Source: Winogradskyella sp. PC-19 | GTDB lineage: Bacteria > Bacteroidota > Bacteroidia > Flavobacteriales > Flavobacteriaceae | Assembly: GCF_002163855.1 (NCBI RefSeq) | Contig: NZ_CP019332.1 | Coordinates: 2,149,145-2,213,144 of the forward strand | Reading direction: 5' to 3' | DNA length: 64,000 nucleotides | Part shown: positions 26,989 through 36,181 of the stretch, in pieces | Layout: every line of letters starts with the position of its first letter | How positions within the stretch are numbered: the first letter of the stretch is position 1 | The notes under the pieces: model-generated | Told to the model about the DNA's origin: nothing | What the model saw: only the letters and a program-made list of their open reading frames with translations | Database searches by the model: none | Made by a program: the position numbers and the translations under genes

Positions 26989-29900
26989 CTACTTGTCTAA
27001 AGCAAGCTGTCTATCACTTTCATTTAATACATTTTGTTCTCCAGTTTGACTATTTGAAGATGTTTTTCGGCGTAACCACATCTTTAAGCGCATACTCAAA
27101 TAGAAAAATATTGGTACTACAATTAGGGTTAGGAATGTTGCTATGAATAATCCATAGATTACAGTCCATGCTAATGGTCCCCAAAAAACAACATTATCTC
27201 CACCCATATATACATTTGGATTAAAATCTGCGAATAATGTGAAGAAGTTAATATTTAATCCAATTGCTAAAGGAATAAGTCCTAAAATAGTCGTAATTGC
27301 AGTTAATAATACTGGTCTTAAACGTGCTTTTCCAGCTTTTACAATACATTTAAATAAATCGTCATGTTCTAGGTAATCTGATTTATCCAAACCTAAATCA
27401 ATCTTTTTTCTATCAATTAGAAGTTGTGCGTAATCCAATAAAACAACACCATTATTTACAACAATACCTGCAAGTGAAATAATACCAACCATGGTCATCA
27501 TAATTACAAATGCACTTCCTGAAATTACCAATCCGCCAAATACACCAATTAGACTTAAGAAAATCGCCAACATAATAATTGTTGGTTTTGAAACCGAATT
27601 AAATTGAAAAATTAAGATGAAGAAAATTAAACCCAATCCTGTAAAAAACGCACCCATTAAAAATGCCATTTGTTTGTTTTGTTCTTCAATTTGTCCTGTA
27701 TAATCAATTTTAATATCAGTAGGTAATTTTCTGAAACTGGCCATTTCATTCTGAATTTTTGCTACAACAGCACCAGCATCTGTTTCTCCCGGAGATAATG
27801 CAGAATATACAGTAACGACACGTTTTGTGTCTTTATGCTTAATAGCGCTAAAACCAGAATTATTTTTTTGTTTAGCAACCGTAGATAATGGGATTTCCTT
27901 TATCTGTCCAGTATTGTCTCTAAACGTGATATTCTGATTAAATAATGCACTAGTGTTGTATCGTATATCTTGGTCAAAACGCAAATAAATATCAAAATCA
28001 TCACCACCTTGCTTATAGATTCCAGCTTTTGCTCCAAAAATAGAATTACGTAATTGAGTTCCAATCTGTGCAGCACTAATACCAAGCTCGCCCGCTTTTT
28101 TACGGTCAATCTCCACTTGCATGGTTGGTTTGTCTTTATTGACATCAATTTTAAGCTCGTCAACACCAGTGATATTTTTAGCGTTAATAAACTCGCGCAT
28201 TTCTTCGGCAGTAGCAATGAGTTCGTTGTAATCGTTACCTTCAATTTCGATATTAATTGGAGCACCAGCTGGCGGGCCATTCGCATCTTTTTCGACCGAA
28301 ATTAAAACCCCAGGAAAAATACCAACCAATGCTTCTTGTACTTTTTGACGTAAAATTTCACTGTCTTCACCACGACGATATTTGTACTCGCGCATGGATG
28401 CTGTGATTTTTGCTTTATGAGGCATTTCTGCAGAGGATCCACCATCTGTTTGTGGATTTCCAGCACCTTCACCAACTTGTGAAACAGCACTTTCCACCAA
28501 GAAGTTTCGCCCATCATCCATGTATTGACTTTCGTTAATGACATCGTAAACGCGCTTTTCAATTTGATTTGTAATTGCGTTTGTTTTCTCGATATCTGTA
28601 CCTTCAGGATACTCTATATAGACAATAATTTGGTTTGGTTTGTTATCAGGAAAGAATTCAATTTTGGTTCTTTGTGATGCTACTGAAGCACCAAAAGCCA
28701 TAAATGCACCTATTAACAAAAGAAATGTAATACCGCTTAAAACATAAGGACGTTTTTTGGACAATGCGCCGTTAAGCATGCGTTCATACCAATTTTCAAG
28801 CTTTACTAAAGATTTATTCTGAAAATTATTCGCCATTCTACGAATCAAAAAACGATATGCCCAAAGCATAATAGCAGTAAAAATCATTACTGTTCCTAAT
28901 CCACGATACGAGCCGCCAAAAATTAAAATAAGCAGCCCAATGCCTGCAACAATAATGGTTGTCTTTATGATTTGTTTAATTGGCATTTCCTTGTCTTCCG
29001 TTTTCATAAACTGTGAGACTAAAACCGAATTAAAAAAGATGGCGACAAATAAGGAAGACCCTAAAACAATGGACAATGTTATTGGTAGAATTTTCATAAA
29101 CTCACCCATAATTCCTGGCCAAAATGCTAACGGTACAAAGGCAGCAACTGTTGTTAAGGTTGAAATTATTATAGGAAACGCAATTTCTCCAATCCCTTTT
29201 TTTGCGGCTTGTAGTCGTGTTAAACCTTCTTCTTCCATAAGTCGGTACACATTCTCAACAACTACAATACCGTTATCTACCAACATACCAAGACCCATGA
29301 TAAGCCCGAAAAGCACCATGGTGTTTAAACTGTACCCAATAAGATTTAAAATCATTAAGGACATAAACATTGACATTGGTATGGCAAAACCAACAAATAA
29401 TGCATTTTTAAATCCAAGGAAGAACATTAAAACTGTTACCACCAGAATAACCCCAAAAATGATATTATTTACTAAGTCATCAACCTGGCCAATAGTTACT
29501 GAAGACTGATCGTTGGTAATGGTAACTTCTAGATTTTTTGGAAAGTAATTATCTATTGCGTTTTTGGTAATAATGGCAATTTGTTCTGAAGCGGCTACCA
29601 TGTTTTTTCCTGCACGTTTTTTAACGTCAAGCATAACTACAGGTTTACCAGATTTACGTGCAAACGTAGTTTTATCTTCCTCATGGAAAGTTACTTTTGC
29701 AACATCTTTTAGGTAGATTGAATTTCCTTTTTCAGTTTTTACGACGAAGTTTTCAAGCTCATCAGGTGATTCGATTTCACCAATTATTCTTATAGTACGT
29801 CTTTGACCAGATGCTTTTAAGTTTCCGGCAGATTGTGTAACGTTTCCATTACCAATAGCGCCTAAAATATCATTAAAGGTCACTTGCGCTGCCATCATTT

Positions 29901-30525
29901 TGTAGATATCCACTTCAACTTCAACTTCGCGATCTTGTGCACCACGAATGTCTGCTTTTTTAATTTCTGGTAAATCTTCAATTTCATCTTGAAGATACTC
30001 GGCATATTCCTTTAATTTTTCAATTGGGTAATCACCAGAAATATTAATATTTAAGATGGGCATTTCTTCCGAAAGGCTCAATTCAAAAACATTAGGTTCA
30101 ACTTTTGCACCATTAAACGTTGGCCAATCTTCACTTGATGTTTCAGAATCTATTTCGTCTTTTACCTTTTGCTTGGCTTGTTCAACGGTTATATTTTCGT
30201 CAAATTCAACAATTAAAATTGAATAATCTTCTTGAGATGTTGAGGTTAGTTCAACCAGATTACTGACCGTTTTTAGTTTGTCTTCTAATGGGTCAGTCAC
30301 AAGTTTTTCAATATCCTCAGCAGTGTTCCCTGGATATACAGTACTAACGTAAATTTTAGTCTCGTTAACTTCTGGAAAGTTTTCTCGAGGCATGCTAAAA
30401 AATGCAGAAATCCCTAAAAAGAAAAATACAGCAATTAGTACATACATTGTGGTTTTATTATTAATTGCCCAAGATGATAACGCGAATTCTTTATCTACAT
30501 TCTGTTTGTTCTTTTTAATTTCCAT
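26989..30525 (-). CDS. RND efflux permease (AcrB/HAE1 type)
   Basis: The 1178-residue inner-membrane pump has the RND layout: TM1 near residues 30-45, a large periplasmic loop, TM2-6 including the proton-relay helix GLIMGLGMLVDNGIVVVEN, a second periplasmic loop and TM8-12. It is longer than AcrB (1049), partly because extra hydrophobic segments lie between the two halves (about residues 515-560). The second relay aspartate is asparagine (VDN), as in some other RND groups. Last gene of the tetR-tolC-MFP-RND operon; it overlaps the adaptor gene by 11 bases. It should export hydrophobic compounds through the TolC-like channel. Confidence 0.93.
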   Translation of the reverse strand: MEIKKNKQNVDKEFALSSWAINNKTTMYVLIAVFFFLGISAFFSMPRENFPEVNETKIYVSTVYPGNTAEDIEKLVTDPLEDKLKTVSNLVELTSTSQEDYSILIVEFDENITVEQAKQKVKDEIDSETSSEDWPTFNGAKVEPNVFELSLSEEMPILNINISGDYPIEKLKEYAEYLQDEIEDLPEIKKADIRGAQDREVEVEVDIYKMMAAQVTFNDILGAIGNGNVTQSAGNLKASGQRRTIRIIGEIESPDELENFVVKTEKGNSIYLKDVAKVTFHEEDKTTFARKSGKPVVMLDVKKRAGKNMVAASEQIAIITKNAIDNYFPKNLEVTITNDQSSVTIGQVDDLVNNIIFGVILVVTVLMFFLGFKNALFVGFAIPMSMFMSLMILNLIGYSLNTMVLFGLIMGLGMLVDNGIVVVENVYRLMEEEGLTRLQAAKKGIGEIAFPIIISTLTTVAAFVPLAFWPGIMGEFMKILPITLSIVLGSSLFVAIFFNSVLVSQFMKTEDKEMPIKQIIKTTIIVAGIGLLILIFGGSYRGLGTVMIFTAIMLWAYRFLIRRMANNFQNKSLVKLENWYERMLNGALSKKRPYVLSGITFLLLIGAFMAFGASVASQRTKIEFFPDNKPNQIIVYIEYPEGTDIEKTNAITNQIEKRVYDVINESQYMDDGRNFLVESAVSQVGEGAGNPQTDGGSSAEMPHKAKITASMREYKYRRGEDSEILRQKVQEALVGIFPGVLISVEKDANGPPAGAPINIEIEGNDYNELIATAEEMREFINAKNITGVDELKIDVNKDKPTMQVEIDRKKAGELGISAAQIGTQLRNSIFGAKAGIYKQGGDDFDIYLRFDQDIRYNTSALFNQNITFRDNTGQIKEIPLSTVAKQKNNSGFSAIKHKDTKRVVTVYSALSPGETDAGAVVAKIQNEMASFRKLPTDIKIDYTGQIEEQNKQMAFLMGAFFTGLGLIFFILIFQFNSVSKPTIIMLAIFLSLIGVFGGLVISGSAFVIMMTMVGIISLAGIVVNNGVVLLDYAQLLIDRKKIDLGLDKSDYLEHDDLFKCIVKAGKARLRPVLLTAITTILGLIPLAIGLNINFFTLFADFNPNVYMGGDNVVFWGPLAWTVIYGLFIATFLTLIVVPIFFYLSMRLKMWLRRKTSSNSQTGEQNVLNESDRQLALDK

Positions 30526-31705
30526 TGTTATTTTCTGTATAATTAATAACCTCTACGGTTTGTCCATCACGGACACTACGCGCACCTTCTTTTATAATTT
30601 CTGAATTTCCGTCCAAACCTTCTAATACTTCAATAACATCGCCTTGTGTTTTTCCGGTTTTAACGATGATGCGTTTTGCTTCACCTTCATTGTCCGAGTT
30701 TTTATCACTAATCACATAAACATATTGTTGTCCATTAGCATTTTCTGAAATGATACTTTGAGGAATTAAAATTGCTTCTTCATTGGTGTAGTCGTTAATT
30801 TTTAGACGCGCTGTAAGGTTAGGTTTTATGTTTTTTTCTTTATTTGGAACTGCAATTTCAACATTAAACGTTCGGTTTGCTGGGTTAATAAAGTTTCCAG
30901 CTTGACGTACTTTAGCACTGATAGTTTTATTCAGAATCGGGAATTCAACTTCTACATTTTTCCCTTTTACAACATCCGATATATAGCGCTCTGGAACAGC
31001 AGTTTCAATATACATATCGTCTAAGTTTACGATACGCATTAATTGCGATTGTCCTGCGCCAACGACACTTCCTTGCTCGGTAATCACATCGTCAATAGTA
31101 CCTGAAAATGGTGCTCTCACATAAGTTTTTGCTATTTGTTGCTTTAGCTGATTTACGGCTTGTGTTTGTGCTTCGTAACTTGATTTTGCTTGTAAATATT
31201 GAATTTCGCTACCAATTTTTTGATTCCATAAACGTTTTTGTCTATCAAAAGTTGTTTTTGCTAGGTTAGCTTGAATTTCTATTTGCGCCAATTGTTGACT
31301 TAATCCGCCATCATCAATTTTAGCAAGGGTTTGTCCTTTGCTTACTTTTTGCCCTTCTTTGACATAAACACGCGTTAAAATTCCTGAATATTCTGGAAAA
31401 AGCACCAAATTGTTTTTTGTACTTACACTTCCTTGTAGCTCTACATAATGTATAAACACTTCTTTTTGAGCTTTAAAACTTGTTACAAGTGGCACATTTT
31501 TAGTTGTATCTAAGCTCGATATTTTTTCGTCTAAAAGACTAAGCTTTCCTGTGATTTCTTGCTGTTGGGCTACAATTTCGTCGCGTTTTTTTCTAATGTC
31601 TTCAAGGTTATTGGATTCAATAACGCTCTCGACAGTTTTCTTTTTTTCTCCATCACAAGCAAATATTAATAAAGAAACTAAGGTTAATTTTAATATATTT
31701 TTCAT
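30515..31705 (-). CDS. RND periplasmic adaptor (membrane fusion) lipoprotein
   Basis: A lipobox (LLIFAC) follows a short signal, then a coiled coil (DIRKKRDEIVAQQQEITGKL), a biotinyl-lipoyl half (VYVKEGQKVSKGQTLAKIDD), a second helix pair, the other lipoyl half (VRAPFSGTIDDVITEQGSVV) and beta-barrel and membrane-proximal domains. It links the RND pump to the TolC channel. I chose the ATG at 31705 (MKNILKL), which starts the signal; a start at 31732 would overlap the tolC gene by eight bases. Confidence 0.9.
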   Translation of the reverse strand: MKNILKLTLVSLLIFACDGEKKKTVESVIESNNLEDIRKKRDEIVAQQQEITGKLSLLDEKISSLDTTKNVPLVTSFKAQKEVFIHYVELQGSVSTKNNLVLFPEYSGILTRVYVKEGQKVSKGQTLAKIDDGGLSQQLAQIEIQANLAKTTFDRQKRLWNQKIGSEIQYLQAKSSYEAQTQAVNQLKQQIAKTYVRAPFSGTIDDVITEQGSVVGAGQSQLMRIVNLDDMYIETAVPERYISDVVKGKNVEVEFPILNKTISAKVRQAGNFINPANRTFNVEIAVPNKEKNIKPNLTARLKINDYTNEEAILIPQSIISENANGQQYVYVISDKNSDNEGEAKRIIVKTGKTQGDVIEVLEGLDGNSEIIKEGARSVRDGQTVEVINYTENNNGN

Positions 31706-31724
31706 TTTAGATATGTTTTGAGTT

Positions 31725-33062
31725 TTAGTCAATTTTGTTAGTGATAGTTTCTAATTCAGCCTTTGCGTTTATGACATTAAGCATGGTTTGTAAAAGTGTT
31801 TGTTGAGCGGAGTACAATTGTGTTTGTGCTTGTCTCAATTCAAAACTAGAACTAATGCCTTCAAAAAACTTTGTTTGATTTTTTTGTTCTATACGTTCTG
31901 CAAGTGCAAGATTTTGTTTTTTATTTGTGTAGTCTTCAATCGCAAATTTGTAGTTGCTTTTTGCAGTTTCTATTTGAAGATTAAGACGTTGTTGTGTTTC
32001 AGTTAAATCATCTTTAGATTTTTCTAGATTTATTTTAGCACGTTGTGTTGCAGCACTTCTTTTTCCTGAACTAAAAATGGGGACATTTAAATTAACTCCA
32101 ACAGAAGAAAATCCAAACCAACGATTATTGCTATCTAAAAAAACAAAGTCGTCTGAAAAACTATTATAACCTCCGTTTAAAAATGCACTCAATCTAGGAA
32201 TTGCTTTACTTTTTTCTAGTTTAAGTAGTAATTCTTTAGATTTTGTGTCATTAGCTGCAATTTTATAATCTATCGTAGTTTCAACATTATTTTCTTGAGT
32301 TAAGGTTTCTAAAGAAATATTTTGAATTGTTAATGTCTCTAGATTATCGGTAAGATTTAGAGTTGTATTAAATTCAATTCCCAAAGTAATATTAAACATT
32401 TGGTATGCGATACTTCTTAATCGTTTAGAGTTATTAAGATTACTTTTAAGGTTGGATAATGTAATTTGAAGCTGTTCGACACTCTCTTCTTCTTCCAAAC
32501 CATTTTCATATATTTTTTGAGTTTCATCTAGATTTTTTTCTAAAACAGCGATGTTTTTTTCTAAAATAGAAATACTCTCTTCAGAAAGCAGCACATTTCC
32601 GTAGGCATTAATAACTGCTTTTCTTACTTCTAAATCGGTTTTGATTTTTGCATTTTCTGAAATTTCTAAAAACACTTTTGCAGATTGAAGACCAACTAGA
32701 TAAGAACCATCAAATAATAGCTGATTTAAAGTTGCAGTAGCAGTTGCTGTTTGTTGTGTACCAAATATTACCTCGGCAAATTCTCCTGGATTACCTCCAA
32801 AAAATTCCGCAGGTACAACTGAAACTTGTTGCTTTAAAAAGTTTTGATAATTAACAGTGGCGTCTAACTGAGGAAGTCCAGTGGCAGTAGTTTCCCATTT
32901 TTGTTGTTTAGCAGCATCGATATCACGAGTAGCATTTTTTGATTGTCTATTGTTTTCTAATGCATAATTAATAGCTTCTTGTAAACTAAAACTACTTGGT
33001 ATGTCTTGGGTATACCCAAAACTAAAAGCAATTAAAAAACATATACTTAGTAAGTTTTTCAT
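31725..33062 (-). CDS. TolC-family outer-membrane efflux channel
   Basis: The 445-residue protein has a signal peptide (LLSICFLIAFSFGYTQ) and two related halves rich in long helices (SLQEAINYALENNRQSKN at the start, and SSFELRQAQTQLYSAQQTLLQ in the second), as in TolC/OEP channels. It should form a trimeric outer-membrane duct. Its ATG overlaps the stop of the regulator gene (TAATG). Confidence 0.9.
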   Translation of the reverse strand: MKNLLSICFLIAFSFGYTQDIPSSFSLQEAINYALENNRQSKNATRDIDAAKQQKWETTATGLPQLDATVNYQNFLKQQVSVVPAEFFGGNPGEFAEVIFGTQQTATATATLNQLLFDGSYLVGLQSAKVFLEISENAKIKTDLEVRKAVINAYGNVLLSEESISILEKNIAVLEKNLDETQKIYENGLEEEESVEQLQITLSNLKSNLNNSKRLRSIAYQMFNITLGIEFNTTLNLTDNLETLTIQNISLETLTQENNVETTIDYKIAANDTKSKELLLKLEKSKAIPRLSAFLNGGYNSFSDDFVFLDSNNRWFGFSSVGVNLNVPIFSSGKRSAATQRAKINLEKSKDDLTETQQRLNLQIETAKSNYKFAIEDYTNKKQNLALAERIEQKNQTKFFEGISSSFELRQAQTQLYSAQQTLLQTMLNVINAKAELETITNKID

Positions 33063-33676
33063 TAGTGTTTTGTGATTGGTTTTTTGTTGATGAATTGATT
33101 TAATATATTAAAGCCTTTGTCGGTCACAATGGCTCTTAAGTGGTATTCTAAATAGTTTTCCATAAGATATTCCATGTTGAATTTTTCTCGTGGAAAAATA
33201 GCTTCGTCTTTAATGCCTGTCATTCCATTAAAATATAGCCTAGCTATAAACTCTACATCAATGTTTGATCTAAAAACACCGGTATTAATGCCTTTAGTTA
33301 AACTTTCAGAAACAGATTCGTGCATCTTTTCAAATTGTTTAAACTTTAGAACATCATGAATTGCTGGATAGTATTTTTTTAATTGGTATTGTGGCGATGC
33401 TTTTTCGTTTTTGAGATGTTGCATTACAAACATTTTGATGTCGTATAGCTCTTCAATCGGATTAATAGCTTCGTCACAAATACAATCAATCCCATTACAT
33501 ATATTTTCGAATAATGTAAAAGTGACAGCTTCAACTAATTTAGTTTTATTGCTAAAATGGACGTAGATAGTTTTCTTGGATATACCCATTTCATTGGCAA
33601 TATCATCCATTGTAACACTTTTAAAACCAAGTGTTAGAAATAAATCTGAAGCTTTGTGAATTATATTTTCTTTCAT
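33062..33676 (-). CDS. TetR/AcrR-family transcriptional regulator of the efflux operon
   Basis: The N-terminal helix-turn-helix is clear (FLTLGFKSVTMDDIANEMGISKKTIYVHFSNKTKLVEAV, residues 12-50), followed by an all-helical ligand-binding domain to residue 204. I chose the ATG at 33676 (MKENIIHKASDLF); a start at 33697 would place the promoter -7 box inside the coding region. It is the first gene of its own operon and most likely represses it through the palindrome just upstream (see the operator entry). Confidence 0.9.
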   Translation of the reverse strand: MKENIIHKASDLFLTLGFKSVTMDDIANEMGISKKTIYVHFSNKTKLVEAVTFTLFENICNGIDCICDEAINPIEELYDIKMFVMQHLKNEKASPQYQLKKYYPAIHDVLKFKQFEKMHESVSESLTKGINTGVFRSNIDVEFIARLYFNGMTGIKDEAIFPREKFNMEYLMENYLEYHLRAIVTDKGFNILNQFINKKPITKH

Positions 33677-33686
33677 AATATGATGG

Positions 33687-33716
33687 CAAAAATACACTAG
33701 GAAACTTAAAATACAA
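33687..33716 (-). promoter_or_regulatory. Promoter of the tetR-efflux operon
   Basis: On the minus strand TTG (33714-33716), exactly 19 bases, then TATTTTTG (33687-33694). Both elements match the Bacteroidota consensus. Predicted start near 33682, a few bases before the tetR ATG at 33676. Confidence 0.7.
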
Positions 33717-33727
33717 TATAAGTTTCC
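33700..33727. promoter_or_regulatory. TetR operator palindrome
   Basis: A perfect inverted repeat, GGAAACTTA (33700-33708) and TAAGTTTCC (33719-33727), with a 10-base centre. It covers the -33 element and most of the promoter spacer, so bound TetR would block RNA polymerase. Confidence 0.75.
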
Positions 33728-33759
33728 AAAGTTTTAATGATTTTTTAACATTGGTAATG

Positions 33760-33791
33760 TTGAATTTAAATTGACTGAAGCTGTATTTTTG
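33760..33791 (+). promoter_or_regulatory. Promoter of the polyprenyl synthase gene, probably leaderless
   Basis: TTG (33760-33762), 21 bases, then TATTTTTG (33784-33791). Four bases separate the box from the ATG at 33796, so the expected transcript start is at or next to that A. Confidence 0.6.
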
Positions 33792-33795
33792 TATT

Positions 33796-34770
33796 ATGAA
33801 CTATATCCAAAAGTATCAATCAGCTTTTTTGGCGCATTTAGATAATTATGTCAAAGAGCGTCATCCAAAAAACCTTTATGATCCAGTCAATTATATACTA
33901 ATGCTTGGAGGAAAAAGATTAAGGCCAGTTTTAACACTTTTAGCAGCTGACTGTTTTGAAATCGATTATACCAAAGCTTTGGACGCAGCTTTAAGCGTTG
34001 AGGTATTTCATAATTTTTCTTTAGTTCATGATGATATAATGGATGATGCACCATTGCGACGAGGAAAAGAAACTGTCCATGAAAAATGGGATATAAATAC
34101 AGGAATTCTTTCTGGCGATGTTATGCTTATTATGGCATATCAACTATTTGAAAATTATAAGGCTGAAACATTTCAGTCTTTGGCCAAGCTATTTAGTAAA
34201 ACAGCTACCGAGGTTTGCGAAGGACAACAATACGATGTTGATTTCGAAACAAGGAATGATGTTACTATACCCGAATATTTAAAAATGATTGAGTATAAGA
34301 CGGCTGTTTTAGTTGGTGCTGCTATGCAAATGGGAGCTATAGTTGCTGAAGCTAAAGTCGAAGATCAAGAAGCAATCTATGATTTTGGACGTTATTTAGG
34401 AATTGCTTTTCAATTACAAGATGATTACCTAGACGCTTTTGGAAACCCTGAAACATTTGGTAAACAAGTTGGTGGTGATATAATTGAAAACAAAAAAACA
34501 TACTTATACCTAAAAGCTCTTGAATTTGCCTCTGAACAGGACAAAATTCAACTTTTAGAATTGTTTAACACTCAACCCGTAGATATTCCAGAAAAAGTAG
34601 ATGAAGTTAAACGTATATTCACTGCAACAGGAGCAAAAGCAGCTACTAAAGAAGCTGTTGAGCAGTATACCGAAAAAGCGTTTTCTCTTTTAAAATTGTT
34701 GAATATTTCTGAAGATAAAAAGAAAGTTCTTAAGCAATTTGGATTGGGACTAATGACTAGAAATGTATAA
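33796..34770 (+). CDS. Polyprenyl diphosphate synthase
   Basis: The 324-residue all-helical enzyme has the first aspartate motif (D79-D80-xx-D83, followed by RRG at 88-90), the GGKRLRP substrate site near residue 38, and the second motif QDDYLD. It condenses isopentenyl diphosphate onto an allylic primer. The bulky or small residues before the first motif (FHNFSLVHDD) suggest a medium or long chain product, such as a quinone side-chain or undecaprenyl-type precursor, but this cannot be fixed from sequence. The stop overlaps the ATG of the next gene (TAATG). Confidence 0.92.
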   Translation: MNYIQKYQSAFLAHLDNYVKERHPKNLYDPVNYILMLGGKRLRPVLTLLAADCFEIDYTKALDAALSVEVFHNFSLVHDDIMDDAPLRRGKETVHEKWDINTGILSGDVMLIMAYQLFENYKAETFQSLAKLFSKTATEVCEGQQYDVDFETRNDVTIPEYLKMIEYKTAVLVGAAMQMGAIVAEAKVEDQEAIYDFGRYLGIAFQLQDDYLDAFGNPETFGKQVGGDIIENKKTYLYLKALEFASEQDKIQLLELFNTQPVDIPEKVDEVKRIFTATGAKAATKEAVEQYTEKAFSLLKLLNISEDKKKVLKQFGLGLMTRNV

Positions 34771-35117
34771 TGCAATTACCAAAATCTTTTGAGGCTTTAG
34801 TAGATGAGGCAAACAGACTGAAACTATATAAAGCTTTAATTATTCAATTGAATAAAGATTTATCATTAGCCAATATAGATTTAGAATTTAGTGATGAAGT
34901 TTTACCAACAAGCTTGAAATTAATACTAAAAGAAGAAATCTATAATCTCATCCAAAATAGATTTACGGAATATCTTAACCTATTGTATATCATTGATGTT
35001 GCCGAGGCAAAAGTTAGAGATTTAGATGGTGATGATACCATAAAGCTTTCTGAGGATATTACATTTCTTATACTTCAGCGCGAATGGCAGAAAGTTTGGT
35101 ACAAGGCCAATTATTAA
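34770..35117 (+). CDS. Conserved flavobacterial protein, unknown function
   Basis: A 115-residue acidic, mainly helical protein with no signal peptide or membrane segment. I do not recognise a domain. Translational coupling to the prenyl synthase (one-base overlap) implies the two are made together, and it may be a cytoplasmic partner of that enzyme (inference). Confidence 0.65.
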   Translation: MQLPKSFEALVDEANRLKLYKALIIQLNKDLSLANIDLEFSDEVLPTSLKLILKEEIYNLIQNRFTEYLNLLYIIDVAEAKVRDLDGDDTIKLSEDITFLILQREWQKVWYKANY

Positions 35118-35131
35118 AAGTTTATTAGAAG

Positions 35132-35560
35132 CTATTTACTATCAAGAAGATATTCTAGTTTTTCTTCTTTTCTAGCATTTTTTATAATATTAATAATCTG
35201 TTTTTTTAGTCGGTCATAATCTATTTTATACCTGTTGACAGTTATTTTAATTGATTTGTGCTCGCTAATAAAAGCATCTTGATTTTGCTTGTCATTTTCT
35301 TCAATGCAGTCTTCTAGGAATCCGATATGAGAATTTATCATTCGAGTAATAATATTATTTCGCTTTTCTGACCTGTTTATAGCATCTATAATTTCTTCTT
35401 TTTCGATTTGAGTATAATCATTTGTAGTTGGTAAAATCACATCTTTTATGGTGTCCAAAAGAAATAAGTATTCAGTTTTAATAAAGTTTACAAACGACAA
35501 CCAATCTTTAGATTCGTCATGCATTTTTTCGGGATTAAAAAAAGGAACAGTAGTTGTCAT
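35132..35560 (-). CDS. Helical cytoplasmic protein, unknown function
   Basis: The 142-residue protein is charged and predicted to be nearly all helix (EEIIDAINRSEKRNNIITRMINSHIGFLEDCIEEN), without signal peptide or membrane segment. I do not recognise it. It is transcribed away from the CBS-domain gene, sharing a 131-base region that carries an FNR-like dyad, so it may belong to the same low-oxygen or redox response (inference). Confidence 0.6.
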   Translation of the reverse strand: MTTTVPFFNPEKMHDESKDWLSFVNFIKTEYLFLLDTIKDVILPTTNDYTQIEKEEIIDAINRSEKRNNIITRMINSHIGFLEDCIEENDKQNQDAFISEHKSIKITVNRYKIDYDRLKKQIINIIKNARKEEKLEYLLDSK

Positions 35561-35623
35561 GATATTTTAATTTATAAAATGTGAGCAATAGCTCTAAATT
35601 ACTGATAACTAGTGTCTAAAAAT

Positions 35624-35637
35624 ATGATTTTTATCAT
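35624..35637. promoter_or_regulatory. FNR/CRP-like dyad upstream of the CBS-domain gene
   Basis: ATGAT-TTTT-ATCAT is a perfect 14-base dyad close to the FNR consensus (TTGAT-N4-ATCAA). A near-consensus -7 box (TAATTTTA, 35660-35667) predicts a start near 35672, putting the dyad centre about 41 bases upstream, the usual activator position. Confidence 0.45.
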
Positions 35638-35691
35638 GTCATTTTATGGTGTTTTCTACTAATTTTAAAGAGCAATTTTAAATTTTGAGTT

Positions 35692-36111
35692 ATGGAACGA
35701 GGAGTACCAATTTCTAAGATAATGACCAAAGATGTTATTACTTTAAATCTAAAAGACGATTTGGAAACTGCAGAGATGTTGTTTAAGAAAAATAGTATCA
35801 GGCATATTCCAGTGGTTAAGGATAGAACTATAATAGGTATGTTGAGTTATACAGATTTGTTGAGGATTAGTTTTGCAGATGCTACTGATGAGTATGATAG
35901 TGAAGTAGACACAATAGTATATAATATGTTTACTATTGAGCAGGTTATGGCAAAAAATGTTGTCAGTGTTCCATCGTCCACAACTGTAAAAGAGGTGGCT
36001 AAATTACTTGGGGAAAGAGAATTTCATGCACTACCTGTATTAGACGACGGTAAGCTTGTTGGCATTGTTACAACAACTGATTTGATTAATTATTTAGTTG
36101 AAAAACTATAA
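35692..36111 (+). CDS. Two-CBS-domain protein
   Basis: The 139-residue protein consists only of a CBS pair: CBS1 (ISKIMTKDVITLNLKDDLETA through MLSYTDLLRI) and CBS2 (EQVMAKNVVSVPSSTTVKEVA through VGIVTTTDLINYL). Such modules bind adenine nucleotides and sense energy state. Stand-alone CBS proteins usually control partner enzymes, here unknown. An FNR-like site upstream suggests activation under low oxygen. Rejected alternative: a broken piece of IMP dehydrogenase or a ClC tail, because the start and end match a complete CBS pair. Confidence 0.88.
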   Translation: MERGVPISKIMTKDVITLNLKDDLETAEMLFKKNSIRHIPVVKDRTIIGMLSYTDLLRISFADATDEYDSEVDTIVYNMFTIEQVMAKNVVSVPSSTTVKEVAKLLGEREFHALPVLDDGKLVGIVTTTDLINYLVEKL

Positions 36112-36181
36112 ATTAATTATTAAATTTTCCTTTTGCGGCAGTTTATTAATTCTGCTAAGTGAAGTTTGACCATTACTGAAT

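Noticed and set aside
28940-29509. 189-codon plus-strand frame inside the RND permease gene
   Set aside because: It is antisense to a strongly conserved coding region; its protein is rich in Thr/Ile/Pro without any domain, as expected from a shadow frame.
26989-30525. VDN instead of VDD in the RND proton-relay helix as a loss of function
   Set aside because: Asparagine at this position is known in other active RND groups, so it is not evidence of inactivity.
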